This document shows, one piece after another, positions 11,420 through 25,400 of a stretch of 64,000 nucleotides of DNA. This DNA comes from Glandiceps talaboti (taxonomy: Eukaryota > Hemichordata > Enteropneusta > Spengelidae): the NCBI RefSeq assembly GCF_964340395.1, contig NC_135564.1:6854861-6918860 (forward strand). Direction: 5' to 3'. The position numbers and the translations under genes were made by a program. Numbering within the stretch: the first letter of the stretch is position 1; every line of letters begins with the position of its first letter. The notes under the pieces are model-generated. The model worked only from the letters and a program-made list of their open reading frames with translations. It searched no databases and had not been told where the DNA came from.

Positions 11420-12484
11420 TAGCACAACTACAGTTTGAAAAAAATGCTTATCCAGATGCTGTTCCATGGTAGGTGTGGGTGTTCATTTGCCAAATGTTTA
11501 TCCAGTTGCCTATCCAGCTCTGTTGTTACCTTTACCATATACACCATCATTTGGCTGTTGCTATGGGCATTGTCTTGTTGCTAGGCATATTTGCATTCAC
11601 CTATTAGATGTTTAGCCACTTGCCTAACCATCGCTGTCGATGTCTTTGCAATATACATCATCATATGGGGCATTGTCTTGTTGCTAGGCATATTTGCATA
11701 CATTTTTTGAATGTTTATTCACTTGTTTATGAATCCCTGTCATTATCTTTGAGATAAACACCATCATTTGGCTGTTACTATGGGCGTAACTCCTATTTTT
11801 TTTTAAATTCAGACCAAATTTACATCACCTTGAATTTAACAATTCTGTATTAGGAAACACCAACAAACATCCCAACCAAATTCCCACGAGATCTTTGCTT
11901 TTGATAAAAAACCACACGTTTTAGACATTGAAAACAAATATGCATATAAACAGAAGGATCGTACAGTCTTAGGCCTCACTAGACTAATACCATCAATTTT
12001 ATGACTTGACTACACCCTGTAGTGTTTCAGTTTCAGTAACTGTTTACATATGACTTTAACATGTACCGTTACTTATCTTTTTCTTGAACAATTCATCAAC
12101 TTGACCCTAAAAGTAATGTTTCCACCTAGATTTTCACTGTAACCAGTCCAGTTGTTATTGCCTCATTTACACAACATGCTTCTCCATGCCTATAACACTA
12201 CTGAATTGAATGAAATCAGAATTCACTTTAGCAAAACAAATGTCTCCTATACTAGGATCACCATGTCATGAAAGATCCTTCATATACACATCCCTATGTA
12301 CAACCCTGCAAACTTTCAGGCCAGTCTGCCAAGCAATTTTGGAGTTTTCAAAAATCATTTTTTTACCCAAAATGCACATTTGTGATACTATCATTTTCTT
12401 TGAACAATTTTCCATCTATCAGCCTTTAAGTAATATCCCTCAGAATTCCAGGGCAATCAGTGTGATAGTTTTCGATTTTAACTC

Positions 12485-12525
<41 letters not shown>

Positions 12526-12570
12526 CACCATGCCTATAACACTACTGAACCACTTCAGATGTGCTAAAAA
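11420..12570 (+). mobile_element. Non-autonomous inverted-repeat element family R2, copy A
   Basis: Begins TAGCACAACTA and ends CAGATGTGCTA, a short inverted pair, and carries an (AC)n tract at 12487-12524 just before its right end. The interior has several degenerate copies of a part reading ggctgttgctatgggc followed by cttgttgctaggcatatttg. Copy B at 14267-15214 has the same ends, interior and microsatellite position. No transposase ORF. Confidence 0.75.
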
Positions 12571-13370
12571 GTAAGTTGAATTCAAGTGACACATAGTAAT
12601 AAATAAAAAAGACACAAAGGCAGTGCATCCAAAATAAATGGATTTTTTTAATTCAAATGATAAATGACTTTAATTCATTTACAGTGAAAGAAAAAATGGA
12701 CCTACAAGTTTTGAGATGAACACTCATGCTGACAAATTTCCTTATGTTTTCCTTTTTTGTGGCTCAAACAAAGCCTTGTCTATCTACATAGACAAACGCT
12801 GAATATGTCAAAAGTCTTAAATGCATTTAGATATGGCAGTTTTAATTGCTTTTATGTCCTTGTGACCTGAAGTCTCTGTTTGTTTGTCATTTTGCATACT
12901 GACTTAATACAATGCTGAAGTCGTCTTAACAAGGTCCAGGGTTTCCCTTTCTTCAGTAAACACGAAAGTGTATAAGTTCACCTTGAGGAGTGAAAATGGG
13001 TTTGCAAGAAACCAAGATATGACGTCTACTGTGAAGATCTTTGTGTGTAGAAATATCACTTGAAAGAAATATTAGCATTCAAGTACATTTTGTATTTTTA
13101 TAGCCCTTTTATAGTAAGGTTCAAAAAAGTCATGAAACAACACATTGATTCTAGGACACACCTTTCACATTACATTATTGTAAATTAATGGTGTCCTTGG
13201 ATTGGAAGACAAAGTAAATTTAATATGATGTGATGGTGAAAAATGAATGAATGAACGAAATATGTAAACATGACATGGTATGAAAAGTCACATTTAGAAA
13301 TGGAAAATAAATATATTGGTTAAAATGTATAGTGTTGGATGACACACACACACACACAAGCATCCATCCA
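12571..13370. other. No gene recognised
   Basis: Unique AT-rich sequence 3' of POFUT2, with a short (ca)n run at about 13342-13358. Nothing else stands out. Confidence 0.5.
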
Positions 13371-13375
13371 TACAT

Positions 13376-13600
13376 CGATCAATCAATCAATCAATCAATC
13401 AAATTCATATAGCACGATTTCCTGAGCAATGTTCTATTCAGTAGCGCTGAATGGCTAAAACACACCATATGCTTTGGTGAACAAATAGGTTTTCAGTTTT
13501 GTTTTGAAACAATCCAGGCTTGAGGCTTGGCGAATGTCAAGTGTCAAAGAGTTCCATAGTTTGGGGGCGACACATGACTGTAATTTGTTGTTGCAAGCAG
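13376..13600 (-). pseudogene. LINE 3'-end fragment (reverse transcriptase C-terminus)
   Basis: On the minus strand, 13600 to 13455 encodes the typical LINE C-terminal pattern: SCVAPKLWNSL followed by CFKTKLKTYLF, then a stop. A short 3' UTR containing GCTATATGAATTT ends in a (GATT)n tail at 13377-13402. The 5' side is cut off by a (CATA)n microsatellite. It is a severely truncated CR1/L2-like copy. Confidence 0.8.
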
Positions 13601-13735
13601 ACATACATACATACATACATACATACACACATACATACACACATACATACATACATACATACACACATACATATACACATACATACACACATACACACAT
13701 ACACACATACATACATACATACATACATACATACA
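13600..13735. repeat. (CATA)n/(CACA) microsatellite
   Basis: catacata with cacacata interruptions. All overlapping ORFs on both strands are translated repeat. Confidence 0.97.
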
Positions 13736-13871
13736 CACTTGTGCACATACACACATTCATACAATCATATGAAATGTAAAGCAATTGAGAACAAAAAATC
13801 ATTGCTTCTCAATTTACAACTTTGAGTGATCCATGCTATTAAAATTCAGGAGTGTATACAATACTTCTGTA

Positions 13872-14031
13872 TCAGTACTCAATAGGCCAGTAAGAAGGTT
13901 GTTCACAATCCTCTTTACTCTGTCCATCTCCACAAAACCTGTTGAACGTGCTCTTGCGGTCAAACCCCAAAATTGTTCGTTCATCATGAATGCGGAATGA
14001 AAATGTTGACACCGATGTCCCCATAAAATAC
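13872..14031 (-). CDS. POFUT2: POFUT2 exon 8 (terminal)
   Basis: 160 bp with acceptor TTTTATCACAAG, ending in TGA at 13874-13872. It encodes [20 protein letters not shown], the STFNRFCGD stretch and a C-terminal [11 protein letters not shown]. The last cysteines pair in the human structure (family knowledge). Confidence 0.95.
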
Positions 14032-17000
14032 CTTGTGATAAAATAAAAAATGATTATACTATTATTAGATTTTTTCAGCACTGAAATAAAAGGAATGTCT
14101 TGTGGTTGTCTGTATTTGACATATTTGCAATAATAATTTAATCTATGCATAAAATGCACAGTCTATGTTGTATTTTAGAATTTTGTACATGTATGTTTAG
14201 GAATTAATATTCTTTAGGTGGAGATATTAAATCATCGAAAGATACAAAAATAGCGCCCATGGAGTTGTAGCACAATTAAAAATGTTTACCCACATGCTGA
14301 TCCATGCTAGGTAGGTATAGGTGTTCATTTGCAGAATGATTATCCAGTTGCCTATCCAGTCATGTTGTTATATTTGCAATATACGTGATCACATGGCTGT
14401 TGCTATGGGTGTGGTCATGTTGGTAGACATATTTGCATACAATTTTTGAATGTTTGTTCACTTGTCTATTAATCGCTGATGATATCTTTGCTATATACAT
14501 CATCATATGGTGGTTGCTATGGGCGTGGTCTTGTTGCTAGGTATATTTGTATACATTTTTTGAATGTTTACTCACTTGCCTACCAGATGATGTTGTTATC
14601 TTAGCAAAATATTGTTACTAAGGGCATGGTCATGGTTGCTAGGGCCAATTGAGTCAAAATGTTTTGAACAAAATCTGAAGAATTACACTTCTAAAAACAA
14701 ATTTCAGTCTCATTGACCAAGTACATTTTTGAGATATAACTTTCTTGACCAAAATTTCCATTTTTACACCTAATTTGCATATTGCTGATGATATCATTAT
14801 ATACTTAATATTTCTTCATCTATACACCCCCAAATGCATCCCCATTAAATTTCAGCCCAATCTACCAAGCAATCTAGCAATTTTAAAATTAAAGATCGTT
14901 GACCAAAAATACACATTTTGAGCCTTAATTTGCATATTATTGATGGAATCATCAAGTCATGAACAAATCTTAATCTACACACTCCTAAGAACACACCTGT
15001 GATGCAATCATTTTGCTTTGAACAATTTCCCAACTAGACACCAAAAGTAATGTCCCCATCAAATACCAAGGCAATCGGTTTGGAGGTTTTTGAGTTTTAG
15101 TCGTCCACACATACACAGACGCAAATACACACACATGCACACACACACAGACAGCCGGACAGACACCTCACCATGTCTATAACACTCTCGAATATTATCA
15201 GTTCAGTTGTGCTAAAAAAAATTCAAGGATTTGGCTTGATTTCAGATAAGATATCACACATCTATTAATAGAGAATCAACTAATTATAGCTAAGATTATA
15301 ACAGATTTAGTAAAGTTTCCATAGATACAGCACACAATGCTATAACTGTTCACATTCTGCTAAATTTACACCATTCAGGGGTAGTGATAACCCCATGAGC
15401 ATTTTCTCACTTAATAAACCTTTTTGACATATAAGACATCAGGATGACTGAGGTTACATTAGGTTACATCGCGATGATTAATGAATGGTGGCCATGAGTT
15501 ACCTTTGCAACCATGTAGAACTGATAGGCAATTAGTGCATGTGTACAGGTTGCAATGTGAAGGCTTTAATCCTATGCGCTGAAATGGCTGCAATGGATTG
15601 TGTGCTCCCTGGGGAATTGAGGAAGACTAAAGGGCCGTTGTGCCGTTCTGATCCGAGCCAGGGGTAATAATTGTAAAGCGCTTTGAGCACGGCATGGGAT
15701 AAGCGCTATATAAGAACCCAACATTATTATTATAGCTTGGGTCCACATGGGAATAGCGTACTAGCTTGGGTCTACGTGAGAACAAGCATAACAGCTTGGG
15801 TCTATATGGGAATAGCATACTAGCTTGGGTCTACATGAGAACAAATGTGATAGAGTGGGTCTACATGGGAATAACATACTAGCTTGGGTCTACATGAGAA
15901 CAAACATAATAGCTTGGGTCTACATGGGAATAGCATGCTAGCTTGGGTCTACTTGAGAACAAACGTAATAGCTTGGGTCTACATGGGAATAGCATGCTAG
16001 CTTGGGTCTACATGAGGACAAACATAATAGCTTGGGTCTACATGGGAATAACATACTAGCTTGGGTCTACATGAGAACAAACATAATAGCTTGGGTCTAA
16101 ATGGGAATAGCATGCTAGCTTGGGTCTACATGAGAACAAACATAATAGCTTGGGTCTACATGGGAATAGCATGCTAGCTTGGGTCTACATGAGAACAAAC
16201 ATAATAGCTTGGGTCTACATGGGAATAGCATGCTAGCTTGGGTCTACTTGAGAACAAACATAATAGCTTGGGTCTACATGGGAATAGCATGCTAGCTTGG
16301 GTCTACATGAGAACAAACATAATAGCTTGGGTCTACATGGGAATAGCATGCTAGCTTGGGTCTACATGAGAACAAACATAATAGCTTGGGTCTACATGGG
16401 AATAACATGCTAGCTTGGGTCTACTTGAGAACAAACATAATAGCTTGGGTCTACATGGGAATAGCTTGCTACAATAGTGTAACAGTTTGGATCTATGTCT
16501 AAGCTTGCTATGTTACTTACCTTGCATGTGCACAAATCCATTGATCAATAATTGCTATTCCGCCATCTTTGTATTTATCCAGGACTTCTGTAGGTGGGTC
16601 ATACTTGAATACTTCTACTTTACCTTTCAAATGTTTTTTCAGTTCATTCATTTCTGACAAAAGAGCAGTTATGTAAGTTAAATTTTTAATTTGGAAACAT
16701 AATAATCTTGCAGTCATAAATAAAAATATTCCAATTCAAGAATTGCACCCCTGATACATGTATTTAAAGACAAATAGCTACTATGGCTTTTTTTTAGTGT
16801 CTTTACTGAAATGACTAAAGTCCACATTAAATGATTAAGAGTAGAAATTAACTCATTTTGTGAATGAAATGGTCATTACCATATTTAGGGATCTAAAAAT
16901 CACCATAACTTGTTCTGGCCGAGAGTCCCATAGTTCAGCTGTTAGGTGTCGTTATGGTTGCTTCAGAGTTTAGTCCCTGTTAGCTGTTGCTAACTGTTCT

Positions 17001-19381
17001 ATGTTTGCATTTAACCTGCTTTCACATTTGCATTTGAAAAGCATATGAAATAAACTAATAACTTTTTGTTACTTTGTTCAACAAACTCAACCCAATTCTC
17101 AATTCAAACCAAAGGAAAAACAAGGGATCACCTGACAAATTATTTAAATAGAGGTCAAAATGATATCAAATTCTAAGAGATGTTGAGAACAAACATATGG
17201 AACTGATTACTGTAATAACTCTATGGGAAAATAAAAGATTGGTGATGTCTTTGAAAAACAAGACAGTGAACCCCAAATTTCTTTTATTATTTCAAAGGGA
17301 CCAAGAACAAGCTTTCATACGGCAAATTTAGAAAAGATTCTAGGAACTGTCATTTTCAGGAAAATTGGTTCCGAAGGAGCATTCTTATCAGAGTAGCCAT
17401 AACATTAAACTGGCAATGAAATGGAAATAAAATCTTCAGCTAATTCAAAACAAGATGTGTGTGTTTGTGTGTGTGTTATGGGAAAAGCTAACATGTTGTC
17501 CACTACTGTGATTCATAACATTGACTTCCGTGTACAGATGGCTACATATAAAACACATACATTGCAGACTTGCGACTTCTTAATAGTTTAGAAATGAAAT
17601 TTTTACTGTTATTGACTTCAATAATTTATTATACGAAAATAATTTTTATCCCTTTACTTCATACCAATATGCAAAGGCCAGGGTTTCAATCGTAGCTTTA
17701 AGCATGAGGGTTATCTTATCAGTGAAGCAATAAAGATTAAGTAGAAGCATTCTTTTTGTTCTGGGCAAACTTTTACTATAGCTCTGCCAGATATCTTTTT
17801 CATACGGATTCCTAATATACAGTGGGCCTTTAAAGGATGGCAACACACTCTTATGAACTTCTATATGCACAGAGAAAAGAACCAGTTTCCTTCTATGCAA
17901 AGAACTTCTCTCTAAGTATAAAACGGTTATGTCAATGACATTATTTTTCTCAGCCACCTAAGGGACGATTGCACACTGTGTTACACACGCTCCAATACAC
18001 AAACATTGGAGGGGGCCTGGTCTCTATGTGATTTCTGAACTTCATTTTTGCATTATTGACCAAATTCTGAAAATTTACACGCGTTCAATGATAACAGGCT
18101 CTGTATTTACTACTGAGATGTTGATAAGTTGATTAAAATTTACTTCTAATGTGATATACAGAGCTGGGTTTCTTGCATTTTAATGTGTTTCCCATCATGT
18201 TTTTACATTGCATCGAATGTAGTGGTGTAGCCACTACAATTTTCATCATGGGTTACCTCACAAATATAAAATGTGTCAATGTCGCACATTTGAAGGATTG
18301 TTTAGGAGGAGGGGTTTTTGTCCGAGATGAACAAGTTCATTTATTGAGCTTGTGCAACATTGTGTACTCATCCCTAAGAGAACATCTTGTTGTACTTCCT
18401 CTGACATGTAATGATGCATCCAAATGTTTTTATTAACACAAATGAATATTTGTTGTACAAAATCAATAATACTGATAATACTGAGCAGATTGGCTTGAAA
18501 TTTGGTAAGGAAGTTCGAAAGGGTGCCTAGATTAAGAATTCTTCATAAACATATTGATGTTACAGTTGATATGAAAATTAGGAAAAGTGTAATTTTTTAC
18601 TAAAACTACTGGGTAGAAAATTGGTTGGGATTCCGATATTTACAGGAATCTTTGGATGGAAAATTGTTCAAGATGGAATATCTCACAAGTTGGGGATTTT
18701 TTTGTGGCTTGTGTGAGACAAAAATTCCCCAACGAGTTTGAGATATTTCATCTCTGCCCACAGGTGTGTGGGATTGTTTTTCTCATGTCTCTTTTACTTC
18801 TGGCAGGAAAACAAGGTAAAACCAGTCTATTACTGACTGTAATAACAACACCAAGGTCGTCTTTGCTTTTGTGTGTGTTTTGTGTCACTCCACAAAAACA
18901 CATGGTTCTTTTCATTCAAATTCACATTCATATATTTCAAACCATAATTGAGATCAACAGTGTTTACTCTCAAAGACTCACATCTGTATTACATACAGTA
19001 ATAAATATTAAATTATTCAAAAACTTTGATCATTTCTGAGTTTATTAGTTAATATGTTTTTATCAAATTCTGATGGTTAAGTCGTAAACATGTTTTTCTC
19101 AGAATTCAATAAAAGCAACAAGTAGATTTCCTGTTTTCAAATTTCTATAATATATATACAAGTGTAAACTCATTGAAATTCATTGACCTACTACGTACCA
19201 AGCTATTGTTACAGAAATGACCTCAGAAATATGACGTGCAATTTTTCCAATTAATTGTTACTATGGATACATAAAATATCAAGTTTACATTCCATTTTCC
19301 TGACTGCTGTCATATTCCAAATACATCACAAATTACTTGTATATGAAAATATATTTCCATATTATCTGTTATATATTCTTC

Positions 19382-19439
<58 letters not shown>

Positions 19440-22400
19440 AATGTATGTATGTATGTATGTATGTATGTATGTATGTATGTATGTATGTATATGTGCATAT
19501 GTGTGTGTGTATGTATGTATGTATGTATGTATGCATGTATGTATGTATGTATATGTGCATATGTGTGTGTGTGGGGGGGGGGGTGTTCCTGTGTGTTGTG
19601 CAATTGGATGACTCACCTTCTTTTGGTGCATCTGTTGCAACATAAAGTTTCTTAAGTTTTTTTTCTTTTAGCACTTTCTTGATCTGTTTTGCTGCTTCTT
19701 TCAATGAAGGTACATCTTTGCTGTGACTATGTACGAAGTCTTTCCTCCTCAAATGGACTGCCATATATGGACCCCCTACAGCTGATCCTGTTTCAGGCTA
19801 CAAGAAAAAGTCATAAAATGATAGCAATCTCATTGAATACTTAAACAAATGTCTGACTGTGTGTAATAAATATGCCACGTTCACTTGCAATGCATGTGTT
19901 CTCACTGAACAAGGTGATATGGGTGCTGAGCCCTCTTGTAATATCTGTGTTCTCTCTGAACAAGGTAATAGGGGCAATGACTCAAATCTCTTGCAATTTA
20001 TGTGCTCTTTGAACATGGTGATTGTTGGGGCACTGAACCCTCTTGTAATTGCATACCAGTACAACATACATTCACCTATTAAAATAGAACTACCAAATCA
20101 AATAATACAATTATTTTCTTGTGAATTCCACAGTCAGTCTATGCCATATAGTTGTAATGTATTATACACTCAGTAATCTCAGAATAGAAATAATTGGCAT
20201 AATTTAAATTTCTAGTTTAACTTTCATTTGGTTCCAAAATTACTGTTTTAAAAGTTCAGTCTGCTGTGGCAGTCATGACCATATACCTGAATGGACTTGC
20301 AACACATACATGTAACTGCAACTTTTTCAGGTTAAAATTCAGGGATTCTACCCTACATTTGATGCTATACAGCTAGCTGTATTAAACAGGTACATAGGTA
20401 TATGACCGAGTATGACTATTCTGTTGAAATTTTTAACAAATAGGTTTGGCAAAGAATGAATCCAGCCAATGTATAATAATTTGCATAGTTATTAAACATT
20501 TGCATATTCATGAACCAATGAGATTTACATACTTTCATTTCTCTCCAATCATCTGCCAAAACTGTCTTATCTCTTTCATCGTCTGAATCAAGGTATTCTT
20601 TCCTAAATTCATCTCCAATGTCTCTCAGATGTTTAGCAAACCTCATACTCCGTCTTGCCTGAAAAACAACAACATATGGTGGTTTATTAAAGTATGACAC
20701 TTAGATATTTTTAGCGTATGCAAAGTGTATGCGATGCAATTACAGGAATGGAGAGGTTATTACTGTTATTCGTTTTCATCCTTGTGTGCAGGCAAAACTA
20801 TAGTAAAAGGACGTTGTAGTTATTCAACACAATGGTGGGCTACAAATTAATACAGTGACATGTATTGTTATAAATTACACCAAGAGATATTACAAATTTC
20901 TGAACTGAGTTTATTGCAATTTACTCAAATACTATTTCAAAGTACTGCAGTATTAGAAATTACTGCAGTATTACAATTCTGCAGTACATTGTATATTACA
21001 ATTTACTTCAGTATTACAAAGTACTTCAGTATTAGAAATTACTGCAGTATTTGAAATTACTGCAGCATTTGAAATTACTGCAGTATTAGAAATTACTTCA
21101 GCATTACAATTTACTGCAGTATTAAAATTTGTTGCAGTGTTACAAATGACTGCAGTATTAGAAATTACTGCAGTATTACAGGTACTGCAGTACAGTATGC
21201 ATATTCACACAATATCAAATTCAAATGCCATAAGTATTATATTATTTTTCCATATATTTTCCATGCTTCTAAGAAACATATTTTACATTTTGTATTATGA
21301 ATAATATATATATATATCTGAGGTATATAGCTGAGGTATCCTTCACAACTTGAAAATTATCATGTTGGATTTGTTTAATTTCCCTTGAGTAGTACCACTC
21401 ATTGCAGTGATAAAAATACAAAGTGTGTCAGGAGTGTATATATTTATCGTGGATAAAAATACAAAATGCACCTCGTGTATATCGTCTCCCATGAAGTCCA
21501 GTGAGGGCCATCTCTCATGGGTTCAGTGTTAATGCAGGAGGAAACCGGAGTACCTGGGGAAAACCTGCGTTGTTCGGTAGAGTCAAACTGAATGACACTC
21601 TTCTTACTTACAGCGTGGTAAGAGGCAAGTGGTTTAACCACTTGGCCACCGACAACCCTAATTGTAAACAACTGTTGTGTCCCTAATTGCCTCCATGCTT
21701 GTTCCTAGGACAAATGTTTACATTTTTAATGGCTTCCAAAGCAAGCTAAGGTATTGAAGAAACTTAAAATTCTCTTTTGAATGGAAAAGTCTTCTTCATA
21801 CATTTTAGAATACCCAGATACAAACCTCCTGGCTCATACAGAGGTTATGAAAGAGGCAAATAAAGGAGTTACTATAATAAGACAGTGTGCTAGCTTGAAT
21901 GCACTGTAGGGCAAAGTGTAGGTGATAATTACATGCCATCAGCTCTGCTCTTCACACATACAATAAAACTGGGGTTGGGAGGTTTCACAGACAATGAAGA
22001 GGCTGGCAGAAGTTGCCAGAAACATGGTGACAGTATGGCAACTGATAGCGCAGCAGAACAGGGGAGAAAGCCAGCATGATGAGTCTATCACTCTGATTCT
22101 GGACAACAGAAAACAAAGCCTATGTTGTGGCACACTGTTGTGAAAAAATAAAATGGTTAAATTTATCACTTACATCCCAGTAGTCTTTCTGACCGTAGTT
22201 TTTGTGTAATACTTCTTCAGCACGATCAATAAATACAGATCTAAGTGAAATAATCATATCATCAAAAGAAGGGAAGAAATAACTATATTGTTATGAAAGA
22301 TAGATCTGTATATAGCCAAACAGGGCAATATAGATAAGAATAGTTTATATTTTTGTTTATCAGTTATATTTGAAATGGTGAATTGTTCTGTTGTTGGCAA

Positions 22401-25400
22401 TACACAAAATATTTTTATGGGCTGTTCATTTAATTTTTGAGGCCAGGAATTCAATCTTAGGTTATTAATATTAACTTTACTAAATAAGTTGCAAAATAAG
22501 TATGTACAATGTGTTACAAGTGTTTTATTGTTTGTACAGGTGATTGTAAATTAACTGGATAAACACAAGTAAGCTGTACATCACATCCAGTCTGTGTATG
22601 ACAATGTGTCTGTGGAGTCTCCATATATTGAAACATCACATGCATGAATGGTTTGATTACTTTTACTTGTGTTTACTTTGTGAAAACAAGTGATTAAATG
22701 TACATGTACTTGGTTTACCTTGTTTGTTTACAAATCACTTCCTTTATATACAAAAACACACTCTTTTACACATTTTTAAAGTGTTTTTTTTTTGCAACTC
22801 ATGGACTGGGTTTTTTCAAGTTACTGTAGAAAATATAGTAACTATTTCATTCATTAACCCCCCCCACCCCCAAAAAAACAAAAAACAAACACAAAAAAAC
22901 CAAAAAAAAAAAAAAACAACAACAACAACAACAAACAAACAAACAAACAAAAAACCAACAAAAACAAAAAAAAAAAAAAAAAAAAAACCAACCCAAACAG
23001 TGTTTTTGCTAAGGTTTGGGAACCCCGGTAACAGAAAAGGGGAAAGAGGTAAAACTGGTAGTGCTTCCCATGCAATGTATCATAGTTTAGGTGGGGAACC
23101 CAGGTAAAATGACGTGGGAACCCCGGTAGATTTTACCTACTTACCGCCCTTAAATAAAACACTGCCAAAAAACCACCCAGTTCTCGTATGTATGGCCACT
23201 TTAAAATATTCTTCTGGTTTGCAGATTCACATCTACTAGAATTCTATGTGAACAGCATAACAATTCACCATTTCAAATAAAACCTGTGAAAAATTCTACC
23301 ATTCTTATGAATATTGCTCTCTTTAAAAACAACTCGTCACTTACAGTCCAATAATCACGTCCTCCGAAGTTACCATGGTGAACTCTTTCTGCTCTGTCTA
23401 TGAAGACGGATCTGTGAGATATGAATTGTCACATGTTGCACAACAATGCCGAATTATCACAATAGAAAATAGTAAAGAGAACTTAAGAGAAAAAAACTGT
23501 ATAGAACTAGACACGGTGAGGAAAAATGCCTAGAATTTTTTCTCAGTCATTTAGAATTTAAAATGACCAGGATCCTATATGTATACAAATGTAAGTTTTC
23601 ATATATAATCTTTGTTAACCAAAGAATCGAATCAAATCTTACATAATTTCAAATCATGGTTGTGAAAAATGAAACTTTGTTCATCACCATGTACTACCTA
23701 CAGTGGACTGATTACCATCAGGGAATCACAATTGGTACTTATGCAATTCTATTAGATCATCTATGAATATATATTTAAAAAGACAATACACCAACATCAC
23801 TTACACAGTGTCTGCTCTGTATTTCGTTAAAATAATTATAATTGTTTTTGTTATTATTAACAAAATACAGAGCAGACACTGTGTAAGAGATGTTTGTGTG
23901 TTATCTTTATTGTGTCTACAGAGCAGACACTGTGTAAGGGATGTGTGTGTTATCTTTATTGTGGCTACAGAGCAGACACTGTGTAAGGGATGTTTGTGTT
24001 ATCTTTATTGTGTCTACAGAGCAGACACTGTGTAAGGGATGTTTGTGTGTTATCTTTATTGTGTCTACAGAGCAGACACTGGAAGGGATGTTTGTGTGTT
24101 ATCTTTATTGTGTCTACAGAGCAGACACTATCATGTAAGGAATGTTTGTGTGTTATCTTTATTGTGTCTACAGAGCAGACACTGTGTAAGGGATGTTTGT
24201 GTGTTATCCGTATAGAGCAGACACTGTGTAAGGGATGTCTGTGTGTTATCTTTATTGTGTCTACAGAGTAGACACTGTGTAAGGGTGTTTGTGTGTTATC
24301 TGTATTGTGTCTATCTCATCATAGAACCTTGTGATCAGTCTCACTGATCTTGATACAACGTTTAATAGTATTTGCAAACTAGGATAAAATCTCCTGTAAA
24401 GAGTTTATATTATACCATTTATAAGCCAAGAGATTGTCTTTGAACACAAAACATGGATTATATACCCTGGTCCTTCTACATCACAACAACCTGTGTCTAC
24501 ATAACCGATAACAGCGGTGTTCGAAATATGCACCAAAACATTCCAAATTGCCATTGTTTTTCCCCAATTTTTCATGAATTATGCTCGAGGAGGTATATTA
24601 ATAATATTACTCCCCAATATTTTTTTATCATTCAGCCAGAAAATACTTGTGACCTAAGGGTTTGTCACTACTCAACCAGCGACTTGTAGTGACAAGGCCC
24701 CTAAGATCACTATACTTTTCTTGGATGAATGAAGAAAAATATTGGGAGAATAAGATATAATTATTAATGGGCATTGCATCTACAGGTTAGAACAAGATGC
24801 GTTGTTATGAGGGCACCTTAAATCACTTGTGACATATACACTACTCATGTACAATGAATCCTTAATTAGTTTTGTAGCAAATGATGACAGGAGCATCCAC
24901 AACTACATACATGTACATGTAACTACAGGTATACTAAAAACTATAATATCAATAACACTAACCTGGCAGTGGTGTTTTTCAACAGAAGTGGTACTAATAT
25001 TTCAGCAAATCCCTGCACAGAAATACACTTGAAGTTTTTAGCATACGCTTCAGTATACCCCCAGAAGAAACCCCTGTAGACACCATTGGAATCTTCCCTA
25101 TAAACTGGATTATCAACACAATCTCTCTCATCTACTTTTTCCTCCCATTTACCATTTGTCCATCCCTCTTTATATCTTTGTAAGTAGTATAGATCATCTA
25201 TCACTGGCCCTCCAGTTTCTAAAAAAAAAAAAAATATTTTTAAAAATGCAAAGAAAAGAAGTGATGTATTTAAGTGGATGTGGTATAGGTATCGTAACTA
25301 TGACAAATGTTTACAATACATAATATCCTGTTTAAAATGGACAATATAATATATATAAATATTAGACTTTCCTAGAATCCAGTCATGAGGACATTTTGCT

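Noticed and set aside
13504-13825. Several ORFs of 70-115 codons in all frames
   Set aside because: They translate the (CATA)n microsatellite; only the LINE tail part at 13455-13600 is real homology.
22724-23107. 127-codon Lys/Thr-rich ORF
   Set aside because: Driven by the C/A low-complexity tract in a POFUT2 intron.
23797-24305. CRISPR-like array
   Set aside because: Units are contiguous without unique spacers, and the context is an animal intron.
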